From assembly GCA_964514415.1 (NCBI GenBank), contig CAZEQL010000026.1, forward strand, positions 1 to 16,307: a stretch of DNA of 16,307 nucleotides, in the 5' to 3' direction. Positions within the stretch are counted from its first letter, which is position 1; every line of letters starts with the position of its first letter. Below, one piece after another: positions 6,020 to 13,138 of this stretch. The notes beneath the pieces were generated by a model. It saw nothing but the letters and a program-made list of their open reading frames with translations, ran no database searches and had not been told where the DNA came from. The stretch comes from CAZEQL01 sp964514415. Lineage in GTDB: Bacteria > Chloroflexota > Dehalococcoidia > GIF9 > AB-539-J10. A program made the translations under genes and the position numbers.

Positions 6020-6787
6020 TCAAACTGTGTAGCATTTAGCCCTGAGCCAATCTAAAGCAGTAGCCATTGCTGCTTCTTCCAGGCGTAACTTGTGTTTGGC
6101 ACCCGGGATTATGGCTAACTCCTTGGGCTCTTTAGCTTTTTGGAATAGCCAGCGTGCCTGTTCTAGAGGTATCACTTCGTCGGCATCTCCGTGAACCAAA
6201 AGCAGTGGGCGAGGGGAAATCTTGTCTATCCAGTGAATTGGGGAAATGGTTTCAAATCCCTTTGACCAGTATTCTGGTGATGGGGGGAAATTCTTGTCTT
6301 TGATGGCTCCGATTTCGCGAAAGTGTTGAATGGGGGATGAAGCTATTTCTTTGCTATTAAGGAGGTCAAAATCGGCAGGGCAGGCACAAGCTACCACTGG
6401 AGATATTCTAGGGTCATGGGCTGCGGTGTAAATACTGACTGCTGCTCCACCACTGAAACCAAGAAGACAAAGGCGTGGTTTGTCTACTTGCTCAATGCTA
6501 TAGAGAAATTCAATGGCGGCTTCTAAATCCCGACTCCAGCCTAGAATATCGAAATTGCCTTGACTCTTTCCTGTACCTCTAAAGTTAAAGATCAAAGTAA
6601 CAAAGCCAGCGGCACAAAATCTTTGTGCTAGAATGGCATATCCCCTGTCATCAGGATTATAAGGAGTGGCAGGAATGCCATGGCAGATGCATAAAGCGGG
6701 GTAAGGTTTGTTCCTTGGAGGAGGAATATAGACCTCGCCAGCTAATTCAAGGTCGTCAACTTTTAGGCAAACGCTTCTTGTTTCCAT
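6020..6787 (-). CDS. Alpha/beta hydrolase (serine hydrolase family)
   Basis: This cytosolic hydrolase has 255 residues and the complete alpha/beta-hydrolase catalytic set. The nucleophile elbow is GFSGG with Ser112, the acid is Asp203 in HGDADEVIP, and the base is His232 in PGAKHKLR. The oxyanion region HGIPATPYNPD (from His36) and NFRGTGKSQGN (68-78) are typical of the dienelactone hydrolase/acyl-peptidase-like group. There is no signal peptide or membrane segment. The substrate cannot be told from sequence; an esterase or peptidase are both possible. The ATG at 6787 is the natural start, but no convincing Shine-Dalgarno sequence precedes it. It is divergent from the rhomboid gene, and a good promoter for it lies at 6844-6872. 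Confidence 0.88.
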   Translation of the reverse strand: METRSVCLKVDDLELAGEVYIPPPRNKPYPALCICHGIPATPYNPDDRGYAILAQRFCAAGFVTLIFNFRGTGKSQGNFDILGWSRDLEAAIEFLYSIEQVDKPRLCLLGFSGGAAVSIYTAAHDPRISPVVACACPADFDLLNSKEIASSPIQHFREIGAIKDKNFPPSPEYWSKGFETISPIHWIDKISPRPLLLVHGDADEVIPLEQARWLFQKAKEPKELAIIPGAKHKLRLEEAAMATALDWLRAKCYTV

Positions 6788-6805
6788 ACGATTATCGTCC
6801 GGTAA

Positions 6806-6834
6806 TTGCTATCATAAGGTGATTAAGGCATAAT
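6806..6834 (+). promoter_or_regulatory. Probable promoter of the rhomboid gene
   Basis: TTGCTA (6806-6811) and CATAAT (6829-6834) are separated by exactly 17 bases. The -10 box has five consensus bases and the -35 box four. The start codon follows 47 bases downstream. It faces the opposite-strand promoter at 6844-6872. Confidence 0.45.
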
Positions 6835-6843
6835 GTCTCACTA

Positions 6844-6872
6844 ATTCTAGTAAGCAAGGATACTATTTGCAA
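6844..6872 (-). promoter_or_regulatory. Probable promoter of the alpha/beta hydrolase gene
   Basis: On the minus strand TTGCAA (6872-6867) and TAGAAT (6849-6844) are separated by 17 bases, with four and five consensus matches. It lies 57 bases upstream of the hydrolase start, and its -35 box touches the rhomboid ribosome site. Confidence 0.45.
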
Positions 6873-6880
6873 GGAGGGAA

Positions 6881-7450
6881 ATGCGAACTTATAGAACCGC
6901 TAACTTAAATGCTTTATGGTTCTTGATAGCCTTAAACATCGTAGTCTTTATAGTCACTCTGGCTAGGCCAGGGGATATATATTTTTATCTTGGCTTAAGC
7001 GCAGCGAATTTCTTACATCAACCCTGGGCTATTGTAACTAACCTGTTTGTTCATGGAGGTTTTGGACACATCATTTGCAATATGGTAAGCTTCTATTTTC
7101 TGGGAAGATTCGTAATCCAGTTGGTGGGGGCGGAGAGGTTTCTCATAGTGTATTTCTTGGGGGGCATAGTGGGGAACATCCTTTTTCTCTTGCTGGCGCC
7201 TCCCTTTGCTATAGGCATAGGAGCTTCCGGTGCTATTTTTGCTCTCGGTGGAGTATTAGCGGTGATGGCACCTCGGTTGCCGGTTATTCTATTCCCTGTA
7301 CCGATTCCTGTTCCCCTTTGGATAGCAATTGTTATCTTTCTCCTGATTTCCTTCCTCCCAGGCATAGCATGGCAAGCTCATCTTGGGGGTCTACTCTTGG
7401 GATTGGGAGCTGGTTATTACTTCAGGAGAAAGAGAATTTATTTTTATTAA
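6881..7450 (+). CDS. Rhomboid-family intramembrane serine protease
   Basis: This is an intramembrane serine protease of 189 residues with six predicted membrane segments and no extra domain, the minimal bacterial GlpG-like core. The oxyanion-hole block VTNLFVHGGFGHIICNM contains His58, His63 and Asn67. The nucleophile Ser116 is in GIGASGAIFAL and the catalytic His167 in WQAHLGG, so the dyad is complete. Residues 132-160 form a long hydrophobic, proline-rich stretch before the last helix. AAGGAGGG lies three to four bases before the ATG, a rather tight spacing. Substrates are unknown. The stop lies ten bases from the stop of the convergent DUF212 gene. Confidence 0.93.
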   Translation: MRTYRTANLNALWFLIALNIVVFIVTLARPGDIYFYLGLSAANFLHQPWAIVTNLFVHGGFGHIICNMVSFYFLGRFVIQLVGAERFLIVYFLGGIVGNILFLLLAPPFAIGIGASGAIFALGGVLAVMAPRLPVILFPVPIPVPLWIAIVIFLLISFLPGIAWQAHLGGLLLGLGAGYYFRRKRIYFY

Positions 7451-7460
7451 GTTTCGCTGC

Positions 7461-7904
7461 TTATGTCCACCACCAGGCAAGGAGAATTCCTAAAGCTGCT
7501 CCGGCTATAACTTGAAATCGGGTATGTCCTACCAGTTGTTGTAAGCGACGCTCAAACTCAGGGTATGTTTTGGGAAAGTTGATTAGCAGATGGCTTAGGA
7601 CGGCAGATTGCTTATCAACTGTCTGCCGCACTCCCGCAGCGTCATACATCACTATGAGGGCTAAAACGACGCTGATGGCAAAAAGGCCTGATTTTATACC
7701 ATACACTATGCCTACTGCTGTTGCTAAGGCACAAACTAAAGCGGCGTGAGAGCTGGGCATACCTCCAGCGCTAACAAAATATCGCAAATTTAAGCGTTTT
7801 TCCTTTATTGACTGAATGACCACCTTCAACAATTGAGCTACAATCCAGGCAGCACAAGGGACGATTAATACCTTCATGGCCAAGATTAGATTAAGAATAG
7901 TCAT
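7461..7904 (-). CDS. DUF212 (YuiD-like) divergent PAP2-family membrane protein
   Basis: A 147-residue membrane protein of the DUF212 family, which is related to acid phosphatase/vanadium haloperoxidase (PAP2) enzymes. The conserved block GGMPSSHAALV (47-57) is present, as are YDAAGVRQ (87-94) with Asp88 and Arg93, and GHT at 126-128. Four hydrophobic segments lie near 8-28, 55-70, 73-88 and 130-146. The PSSH block matches the central PAP2 phosphatase motif, so a lipid-phosphate phosphatase role, for instance on undecaprenyl pyrophosphate, is possible. The function has not been shown for the family as far as I know. The ATG at 7904 is preceded by a weak AAGG. The 225 bases between it and the next gene hold no ORF that I trust, only the promoter described at 8029. 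Confidence 0.9.
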   Translation of the reverse strand: MTILNLILAMKVLIVPCAAWIVAQLLKVVIQSIKEKRLNLRYFVSAGGMPSSHAALVCALATAVGIVYGIKSGLFAISVVLALIVMYDAAGVRQTVDKQSAVLSHLLINFPKTYPEFERRLQQLVGHTRFQVIAGAALGILLAWWWT

Positions 7905-8028
7905 ATTTACTTTACCTTGTTTATCAATCTGCTTCCTGAAAGCAGGCCTTTAATCTTAACTGGCTTTTAGACTCCCTTCAAATTATGCAGCTTGCAATAC
8001 AAACCGCAAATTTCGCTGCAACCATGTA

Positions 8029-8058
8029 TTGACAATTATTAGACATTAGTGGTAATTA
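8029..8058 (+). promoter_or_regulatory. Probable promoter of the fatty-acid cassette
   Basis: A perfect TTGACA (8029-8034) is followed after 18 bases by TAATTA (8053-8058), which is preceded by the extended -10 dinucleotide TG (8050-8051). GGTAAT with 16-base spacing is the alternative -10. A leader of about 65 bases follows. A similar arrangement, TTGACAAT-N-AT and then TGGTA, recurs upstream of the radical SAM gene at 15994. Confidence 0.4.
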
Positions 8059-8129
8059 TATGTTTTAATTTATGCCTTGTATAGCGATGCGTCTTCGAAA
8101 GATAACCTGAAGCAATTGGGATTTTAGCT

Positions 8130-8534
8130 ATGCCTAACAGAAATAATAGTAAAGCAAGCATAAGCTATGAGGAATTGACTCCAGGCTATGAGTTTCCCTC
8201 TGCCAAGTATGAGGTGAGTGCCTCACTCGTCTCTAAATATCTAAGGGCAGTGGGTAGCTCGGGTGATGAATTTGTTCCCCCTCTGGCTATAGCAGCGTAT
8301 GCTATGACTGCTATGTCGAAGTTCCTCTCTCTGCCACCAGGCGTTATTCATGTCTCTCAAGAGTTGGATTTTCTCAAGTTGGTGCCCATAGGTGCTGTGA
8401 TAAATTGTCAAGCGAAGGTCGCTCGAAAAGTATCTCGGGGGCAGATGCGCATGTTGGTGTTGGAGTCGGGTATTTGGGACCAAAATGGCGAGAAGGTACA
8501 GTCGGGAAAGGCGACTCTGATGTTGCCGGCTTAA
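8130..8534 (+). CDS. HadA-like hotdog-fold subunit of an acyl dehydratase (no catalytic residues)
   Basis: The 134-residue protein looks like a single hotdog domain of the MaoC_dehydrat_N/FAS1-dehydratase type. It shows TPGYEFPSAKYEVSASLVSKY at its start, then VPPLAIAAYAM and the central HVSQELDFLKLVPIGA. The D-x-N-P-x-H catalytic motif of active MaoC hydratases is missing from the corresponding position (AVGSSGDEFVPPLA). It is therefore probably a structural or substrate-binding partner. The next gene, 13 bases downstream, encodes a hotdog protein of almost equal length that has the catalytic motif. That pairing is the HadA/HadB layout of mycobacterial FAS-II (HadA binds the chain, HadB catalyses), so a heterodimeric 3-hydroxyacyl-ACP dehydratase is the best reading. 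No strong Shine-Dalgarno sequence precedes the ATG. It is the first gene of the cassette. Confidence 0.72.
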   Translation: MPNRNNSKASISYEELTPGYEFPSAKYEVSASLVSKYLRAVGSSGDEFVPPLAIAAYAMTAMSKFLSLPPGVIHVSQELDFLKLVPIGAVINCQAKVARKVSRGQMRMLVLESGIWDQNGEKVQSGKATLMLPA

Positions 8535-8547
8535 GATTACGACGCAA

Positions 8548-8961
8548 ATGGACAGAGAATTTTATGCTGGGGAGAGTCTTCCTTCTCTAGTAAAGAATAT
8601 TACTCAGGAGAAAATCAACCTCTATGCTGAAGCCTCGGGTGATTTTAATCCAATTCACATAGATGAGTCCTTCGCTGCCCAAACGCCTCTTGGTGGCACC
8701 ATTGCTCATGGTATGCTTATTTTGGCTTATGTATCAGAGGCGATGGCGCAAGCCTTTGGCAAAAGTTGGTTTTCTGGAGGCAGGCTTTCAGTACGATTTA
8801 AAGCTCCAGCACGTCCTGGTGAGACCGTGACAGTCAGTAGTAAAATCAATTCTATTGAGGACAAAGATAATGTATCATATGCCAACTGTAGTGTTGAGTG
8901 CCGTAATGACAAGAATGAGGAGATAGTGGTAGGCGAGGCGACGGTCAAACTTTCTAAATAG
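8548..8961 (+). CDS. HadB-like (MaoC-type) 3-hydroxyacyl dehydratase, catalytic subunit
   Basis: A 137-residue hotdog-fold enzyme carrying the complete hydratase-2 motif YAEASGDFNPIHIDESFA, with catalytic Asp32 and His37, followed by IAHGMLILAYVSE (His54). It should remove water from (3R)-hydroxyacyl-ACP to give trans-2-enoyl-ACP, or catalyse the reverse on CoA esters. In this context, between the HadA-like subunit and plsX-acpP, the FAS-II direction is most likely, replacing FabZ. It begins only 13 bases after the previous stop with no clear ribosome site, so it is probably translationally coupled to it. An R-specific enoyl-CoA hydratase (PhaJ-like) is the alternative; the operon argues against it. 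Confidence 0.85.
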   Translation: MDREFYAGESLPSLVKNITQEKINLYAEASGDFNPIHIDESFAAQTPLGGTIAHGMLILAYVSEAMAQAFGKSWFSGGRLSVRFKAPARPGETVTVSSKINSIEDKDNVSYANCSVECRNDKNEEIVVGEATVKLSK

Positions 8962-8971
8962 ATAGGAAAGC

Positions 8972-10003
8972 ATGGTGCAAGATAGCAAGGTAAGGGTGGC
9001 ACTCGATGCTATGGGTGGAGATTTCGCTCCCGGGGAGATAGTCAAGGGGGCGGTTTTGGCGGCGCAAAAAGGCGATGTGGAAATTATTTTAGTTGGTCCC
9101 ATGAACATATTGGAGGAGGAATTAGCCCGGTACAAAAATTCTAATAAATTGCCTATTCGTTGTGTTGAAGCTAGCGAAGTTATTAAAGAGGGTGAGTCGC
9201 CTGCTTTAGCAATTTACCGCAAACCCAATTCTTCTATAGTTGTAGCAACAAAGATGGTAAAATCAGGTGAAGCAGACGCTCTGGTTGGTGCTGGATCTTC
9301 AGGAGCGGTAGTTGCTAGCGCTATTCGGTATCTGGGTATGGTGGAGGGGGTGGAGCGACCGGCGATTGGTGGACCTCTTGGCAGCTTTGCCCCAAACACC
9401 TTAATGATGGACATGGGGGCCAATGTTGACTGTAAGCCATATCATCTTTTAACCTTCGCTCTTGCTGGCTCTATCTTCGCTGAAAAGTTACTCAATGTCG
9501 CTAACCCCACTGTGGGGTTACTAAGTACCGGTGTTGAGGAGAGCAAGGGGAACGAAGCCGTGCGAGAAGCTTATCCCCTGCTTAAGAACAGTGGGTTGAA
9601 TTTTGTTGGCAACATAGAGGGCAATGATATCTTGAGTGGGCGAGTTAATGTCATTGTCTGTGATGGATTTGTGGGCAACGTGGTCTTTAAGTTTTATGAA
9701 AGTATGGGGGAACATGCGTTGAATTGGACAAAGAAGAAGCTGAGAAGGTTTCCCCCATTGAGTGGCATTGCCAGGTTATTGTTTAGTGGATTATTTCCCG
9801 TAGCTAAAATGTCTTACGAAGGCGAGGAACAAGGTGGGGGCATTTTATGGGGGGTTGACGGCGTTGTCAGGATAGCCCATGGAGCTAGTCGGGCACCACA
9901 AATAGTTCACGGCGTAGCAAGTGCTAAGAAGGCGGTAAAAGCTAACATCGTTGGCTGTCTAAAGTCAGAGTTAGCAAAATTCCAGAAGGAGAACAAATTA
10001 TAA
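8972..10003 (+). CDS. plsX: Phosphate acyltransferase PlsX
   Basis: PlsX converts acyl-ACP and inorganic phosphate to acyl-phosphate, the donor used by PlsY to start phospholipid synthesis. It is a peripheral membrane enzyme. The 343 residues show the family landmarks: RVALDAMGGDFAP near the N-terminus, GEADALVGAGSSGA (99-112), the MDMGANVDCKP block, and the C-terminal EEQGGGILWGVDGVVRIAHG. AGGA lies a few bases before the ATG, which follows the hadB stop by ten bases. The stop codon overlaps the acpP ribosome site. Physical linkage to acpP and fab genes is normal, although plsX is usually next to fabH or rpmF, neither of which is here. Confidence 0.97.
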   Translation: MVQDSKVRVALDAMGGDFAPGEIVKGAVLAAQKGDVEIILVGPMNILEEELARYKNSNKLPIRCVEASEVIKEGESPALAIYRKPNSSIVVATKMVKSGEADALVGAGSSGAVVASAIRYLGMVEGVERPAIGGPLGSFAPNTLMMDMGANVDCKPYHLLTFALAGSIFAEKLLNVANPTVGLLSTGVEESKGNEAVREAYPLLKNSGLNFVGNIEGNDILSGRVNVIVCDGFVGNVVFKFYESMGEHALNWTKKKLRRFPPLSGIARLLFSGLFPVAKMSYEGEEQGGGILWGVDGVVRIAHGASRAPQIVHGVASAKKAVKANIVGCLKSELAKFQKENKL

Positions 10004-10015
10004 AGGAGGTATAAA

Positions 10016-10261
10016 ATGTCTATCGAAGAACAAATAAGGGATATTGTGGCTAACATTACTCATGTTGAAAAAGGCATTGTTACTCGCGAAAGCACTTTCA
10101 AAGACATCAAAGCGGATTCCTTGGATATGGTGCAGGCGTTGGTGGCAGTGGAAGAAGCCTTTAATATCGAGATCCCTGATGAGGAAGCTCAGAAATTTCA
10201 AAACTTTGGCGACTTTGTTGCCTATGTCGAGAGTCATGTGGCGGAAAAGGAGAAAGCTTAA
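10016..10261 (+). CDS. acpP: Acyl carrier protein
   Basis: An 81-residue acidic helical carrier that holds growing fatty acids on a 4'-phosphopantetheine arm. The attachment site is Ser35 in IKADSLDMVQ, and the following helix II is acidic (VEEAFNIEIPDEEA), as needed to contact the FAS enzymes. The usual GADSLD reads KADSLD here. A near-perfect AAGGAGGT sits five bases before the ATG, the strongest ribosome site in the cassette, which fits the high expression normal for ACP. It lies 12 bases after plsX and two bases before the FabL-like gene. Confidence 0.97.
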   Translation: MSIEEQIRDIVANITHVEKGIVTRESTFKDIKADSLDMVQALVAVEEAFNIEIPDEEAQKFQNFGDFVAYVESHVAEKEKA

Positions 10262-10263
10262 TC

Positions 10264-11034
10264 ATGTCTCTCAAAGGTAAATTGGCTTTGGTCACTGGCA
10301 GTGGTCGGGGTATTGGTAGAGCCATTGCTTTGCAGCTTGCTTCTGAAGGTGCTGATATCATTGTTAATTTCTTTCGCCGCCGTGAATCTGCCGAGCAGAC
10401 AGCCAGAGATATTGAAGCGATGGGAGTGAAAACCGAGGTTATCCGGGCCAATGTGGGAGACCCGTCAAAGGTTAACGAAATGTTTGATACAATTGCCAGT
10501 AAGTTCGGACACCTTGATATTCTCATCAACAATGCTGCCTCGGGTGTAGGGCGCGCTGCAATGGATGTGGATGTCAAAGCCTGGGATTGGACTATGGATA
10601 TCAATGCTAAAGCTGCCCTGTTTTGTGCCCAGCGGGCAGTTAAGCTAATGGAGGGCAGAGGCGGTAAAATAGTGAGCATTTCCAGTCTAGGTTCATTCCT
10701 TGTGTGGCCTACATATGCCATTGTTGGTATATCCAAAGCTACCCTGGAAGCTGTAACTCGCTATTTATCAATAGAATTGGCTCCCAAAGGCATTTGCGTT
10801 AATGCTGTGTGTGCCTCTTTTGTAGAGACGGAGGCGGTTAAATTTTATATCAAGGAAGGTTTGTTGAGCAATATGAGCCAAGCAACACCAGCGGGGAGGA
10901 TGGTAACGCCTGAAGACGTTGCCAGCGTAGTGGCTTTTCTCTGCAGCGAAGAAGCCTTTATGATTAGGGGGCAGACGGTTATTGTTGATGGAGGTACCTC
11001 TATAGCACCTTTCGCTATGTCAAAGGAGGGCTAA
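10264..11034 (+). CDS. fabL: FabL-type enoyl-ACP reductase (SDR family)
   Basis: This 256-residue short-chain dehydrogenase has a TGSGRGIGRA cofactor loop (11-20) and RRR after the second strand, suggesting NADPH. It departs from ketoreductase FabG: the catalytic pair is Tyr151-x6-Lys158 (YAIVGISK), not Tyr-x3-Lys. From memory, the same spacing and numbers are those of Bacillus subtilis FabL (enoyl-ACP reductase III). Other FabL-like blocks are NNAASGV (89-95), WDWTMDINAKAALFCAQ (107-123), SISSLGS (138-144), TPAGRMV (208-214) and MIRGQTVIVDGG (233-244). The last step of elongation, reduction of trans-2-enoyl-ACP, is therefore assigned to it. A true FabG follows two genes later, which supports the division of labour. 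Assays would be needed to exclude a plain ketoreductase. Confidence 0.75.
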   Translation: MSLKGKLALVTGSGRGIGRAIALQLASEGADIIVNFFRRRESAEQTARDIEAMGVKTEVIRANVGDPSKVNEMFDTIASKFGHLDILINNAASGVGRAAMDVDVKAWDWTMDINAKAALFCAQRAVKLMEGRGGKIVSISSLGSFLVWPTYAIVGISKATLEAVTRYLSIELAPKGICVNAVCASFVETEAVKFYIKEGLLSNMSQATPAGRMVTPEDVASVVAFLCSEEAFMIRGQTVIVDGGTSIAPFAMSKEG

Positions 11035-11074
11035 TAGTGACGCTTGTTGAAATAATCTCCAAGGAGAAAAATTG

Positions 11075-12310
11075 ATGAATATGTTGCCCCGGGTTGTGGT
11101 TACTGGAATGGGCACTATTAATCCTCTAGGCTTGAATGTAGAGGAGTTTTGGTCAGGATTGGTTGCGGGAAAATCGGGGATTGGACTTATTACCCGTTTT
11201 GATACTAGTAATTTTCGGGTGAAGGTAGATGCTGAGGTGGATGGTTTTGATCCCACAAAGTATATGGACTTAAAGGTAGTTGACCGTACCTCAAGGACTA
11301 TTCATTTTGCCATTGCTGCTGCTAAAGAAGCAACGCAATCAGCTAATCTGGACATGACTCAGGAGGACCCTGGGCGGGTAGGTGTTATCATTTCTACCAT
11401 GCTAGAGAATGGCTACATCGTTAAAGGGGCTGAACTATTTCAGAAGCGGGGGCCCAGGAGAGCCGATCCCCTTTTCATCACCAAGTCGAGCCCCAGTGCG
11501 GCGTCGATGCAGGTGGGGATGCTGTTGGGTGCTAAGGGGCCTAACTCTACTGTGAATAGTCTTTGCGCCAGCGGTGCTGATGCTATAGGTGCAGCTTCGA
11601 ATTTCATACGCCTAGGCTATGCTGATGTGATGATAGCCGGTGGCTCAGATGCTAGTTTGGAACCAGTTAGCGTAGCTGGGATAGATATTTTAGGAGCGCT
11701 TTCTCACGAATTAGACCCGGCTAAAGCTTGCCGTCCCTTCGACCTCAATCGTAATGGTTTCGTTTATGGTGAAGGGTCTGGACTATTTGTTTTGGAAAGC
11801 TATGAACATGCCAAAAGGCGAGGTGCGCTTATTTTAGCTGAAGTTGCCGGCGCAGGATGGTCTTTTGATGCCTATGATTCAACTGCGCCTGTCCCCGAGA
11901 TGGAGGCTTATGCTATGAAGACAGCTCTGGAAAAGGCTGGAGTAAAACCTGGGGAGGTTGATTATGTCAACGCCCATGGCACCAGCACCAAGTTGAACGA
12001 TGCCTGCGAAACTAAAGCTATAAAAATGGTGTTTGGAGAAAACGCTTACAAAATTCCTATAAGTTCCACTAAGTCTATGATTGGTCACACAATAAGTGCA
12101 GGTGGTGCTATTGAAACTATAGCAGCAATATTGGTTATGAATAAAGGGATTATTCATCCCACCATAAATTATGAAACCCCTGATCCAGAGTGCGACTTGG
12201 ATTATATTCCCAATGTAGCTCGCCAAGCAGAGGTGAATGTCTGTTTGAAGGATAGCTTTGGCTTGGGAGGAGAAAACTGTTGCTTAGTTCTTAAGAGGTG
12301 CAGCAAGTAA
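11075..12310 (+). CDS. fabF: 3-oxoacyl-ACP synthase II (FabF-type ketosynthase) with an altered gate loop
   Basis: The condensing enzyme extends acyl-ACP by two carbons using malonyl-ACP. The 411 residues are a complete thiolase-fold KAS. Catalytic residues, numbered from the ATG, are Cys164 (SLCASGADA), His301 (NAHGTST), Lys333 (STKSMIGHT) and His338. The C-terminal gating loop, normally GFGGTN in FabF, reads GLGGEN (396-401), so the gate Phe becomes Leu and Thr becomes Glu; two cysteines follow. The sequence around the nucleophile, VNSLCASG, also differs from the usual VSTACASG. The ATG at 11075 is chosen because AAGGAG lies eight bases upstream; a TTG directly before it and an ATG two codons later are alternatives. 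No fabH is present nearby, so priming must come from elsewhere or from an unusual use of this enzyme. Confidence 0.93.
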   Translation: MNMLPRVVVTGMGTINPLGLNVEEFWSGLVAGKSGIGLITRFDTSNFRVKVDAEVDGFDPTKYMDLKVVDRTSRTIHFAIAAAKEATQSANLDMTQEDPGRVGVIISTMLENGYIVKGAELFQKRGPRRADPLFITKSSPSAASMQVGMLLGAKGPNSTVNSLCASGADAIGAASNFIRLGYADVMIAGGSDASLEPVSVAGIDILGALSHELDPAKACRPFDLNRNGFVYGEGSGLFVLESYEHAKRRGALILAEVAGAGWSFDAYDSTAPVPEMEAYAMKTALEKAGVKPGEVDYVNAHGTSTKLNDACETKAIKMVFGENAYKIPISSTKSMIGHTISAGGAIETIAAILVMNKGIIHPTINYETPDPECDLDYIPNVARQAEVNVCLKDSFGLGGENCCLVLKRCSK

Positions 12311-12363
12311 TATTGTAGTGTCATTGCCGGAAGTCGCGGCGACGAAACAACACCGGAGGTAAA

Positions 12364-13119
12364 ATGGAATTAGAAGGTAAAGTATCGCTGGTAACAGGGG
12401 CTTCTCGAGGTATGGGCAGAGCCATTGCTTTGAAGCTTTCCAGCCTGGGCTCTAAGGTGGCGATTAATTATGTAGCAATTGAGGCTGATAATAAGGCTGA
12501 TGCTGATAATGTCGTAGAGACTATAATCCATCAAGGTGGAGAAGCTATGTCGGTTGAAGCTGATGTCCGCGATGGTGATGCTGTGAAAGCTATGGTGCAG
12601 GAGGTAATCGATAGGTGGGGTGAGGTTGATATTTTGGTAAACAATGCTGGAATTAACAGGGATACTCTACTGCTAAGGATGTCTGATAGCGCTTGGGATG
12701 ATGTAATCAATACAAATTTGCGGGGAGCTTATTTATGTACCAAGTTTGCCCTGCGTTTTATGGTAAAACAAGGGTGGGGACGGGTTATTAGCATTGCCTC
12801 CATAGCGGGATTGATGGGTAATGTCGGACAAGCTAATTATGCTGCCTCCAAGGGAGGGATAATTGCATTTACCAAAAGCATAGCTCGTGAGATGGGTTCG
12901 CGCAATATCACTGTGAATGCTGTAGCTCCAGGCTTTATTGTTACCGGGATGACGGATAAGCTGCCCTCTGAAAGGAAGGAAGGTATTCTGGCAATGATTC
13001 CACTGCAACGCTTTGGCAAGCCTGAGGATGTAGCTGAACTCGTAGCCTTCTTAGCCACCGATAAAGCTAGCTATATCACAGGTCAAGTTATTACTATAGA
13101 CGGCGGGATGTATACTTAA
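12364..13119 (+). CDS. fabG: 3-oxoacyl-ACP reductase FabG
   Basis: NADPH-dependent reduction of 3-oxoacyl-ACP to (3R)-hydroxyacyl-ACP. The 251 residues have the classic FabG order: TGASRGMGRAIAL (11-23), NNAGINRDTLLLRM (93-106), catalytic Asn117, Ser146, and Tyr159-x3-Lys163 in QANYAASKGG, then NAVAPGFI and ITGQVITIDGGM at the end. A few extra residues lie after the second strand (around 40-48, EADNKADAD), making it slightly longer than usual. GGAGGT precedes the ATG closely. Fifty-three bases separate it from fabF; they contain a small GTCGC-G-GCGAC inverted repeat but no convincing terminator. It is the last gene of the cassette and runs toward the convergent U32 gene. Confidence 0.93.
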   Translation: MELEGKVSLVTGASRGMGRAIALKLSSLGSKVAINYVAIEADNKADADNVVETIIHQGGEAMSVEADVRDGDAVKAMVQEVIDRWGEVDILVNNAGINRDTLLLRMSDSAWDDVINTNLRGAYLCTKFALRFMVKQGWGRVISIASIAGLMGNVGQANYAASKGGIIAFTKSIAREMGSRNITVNAVAPGFIVTGMTDKLPSERKEGILAMIPLQRFGKPEDVAELVAFLATDKASYITGQVITIDGGMYT

Positions 13120-13138
13120 CCATCCGCCTCGACATTTT

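Noticed and set aside
8130..8961. The two hotdog genes as one gene split by a frameshift
   Set aside because: Each is a full-length hotdog domain with its own start and stop, and the second has a complete catalytic motif; paired subunits are known in HadAB.
10161..10736. A 191-codon open frame on the minus strand opposite acpP and fabL
   Set aside because: It lies entirely over two well-supported genes, has no ribosome site and its translation resembles no protein family.
12302..12363. Regulatory hairpin between fabF and fabG
   Set aside because: The GTCGC-G-GCGAC repeat has a one-base loop and cannot form a stable long stem; it is probably chance.
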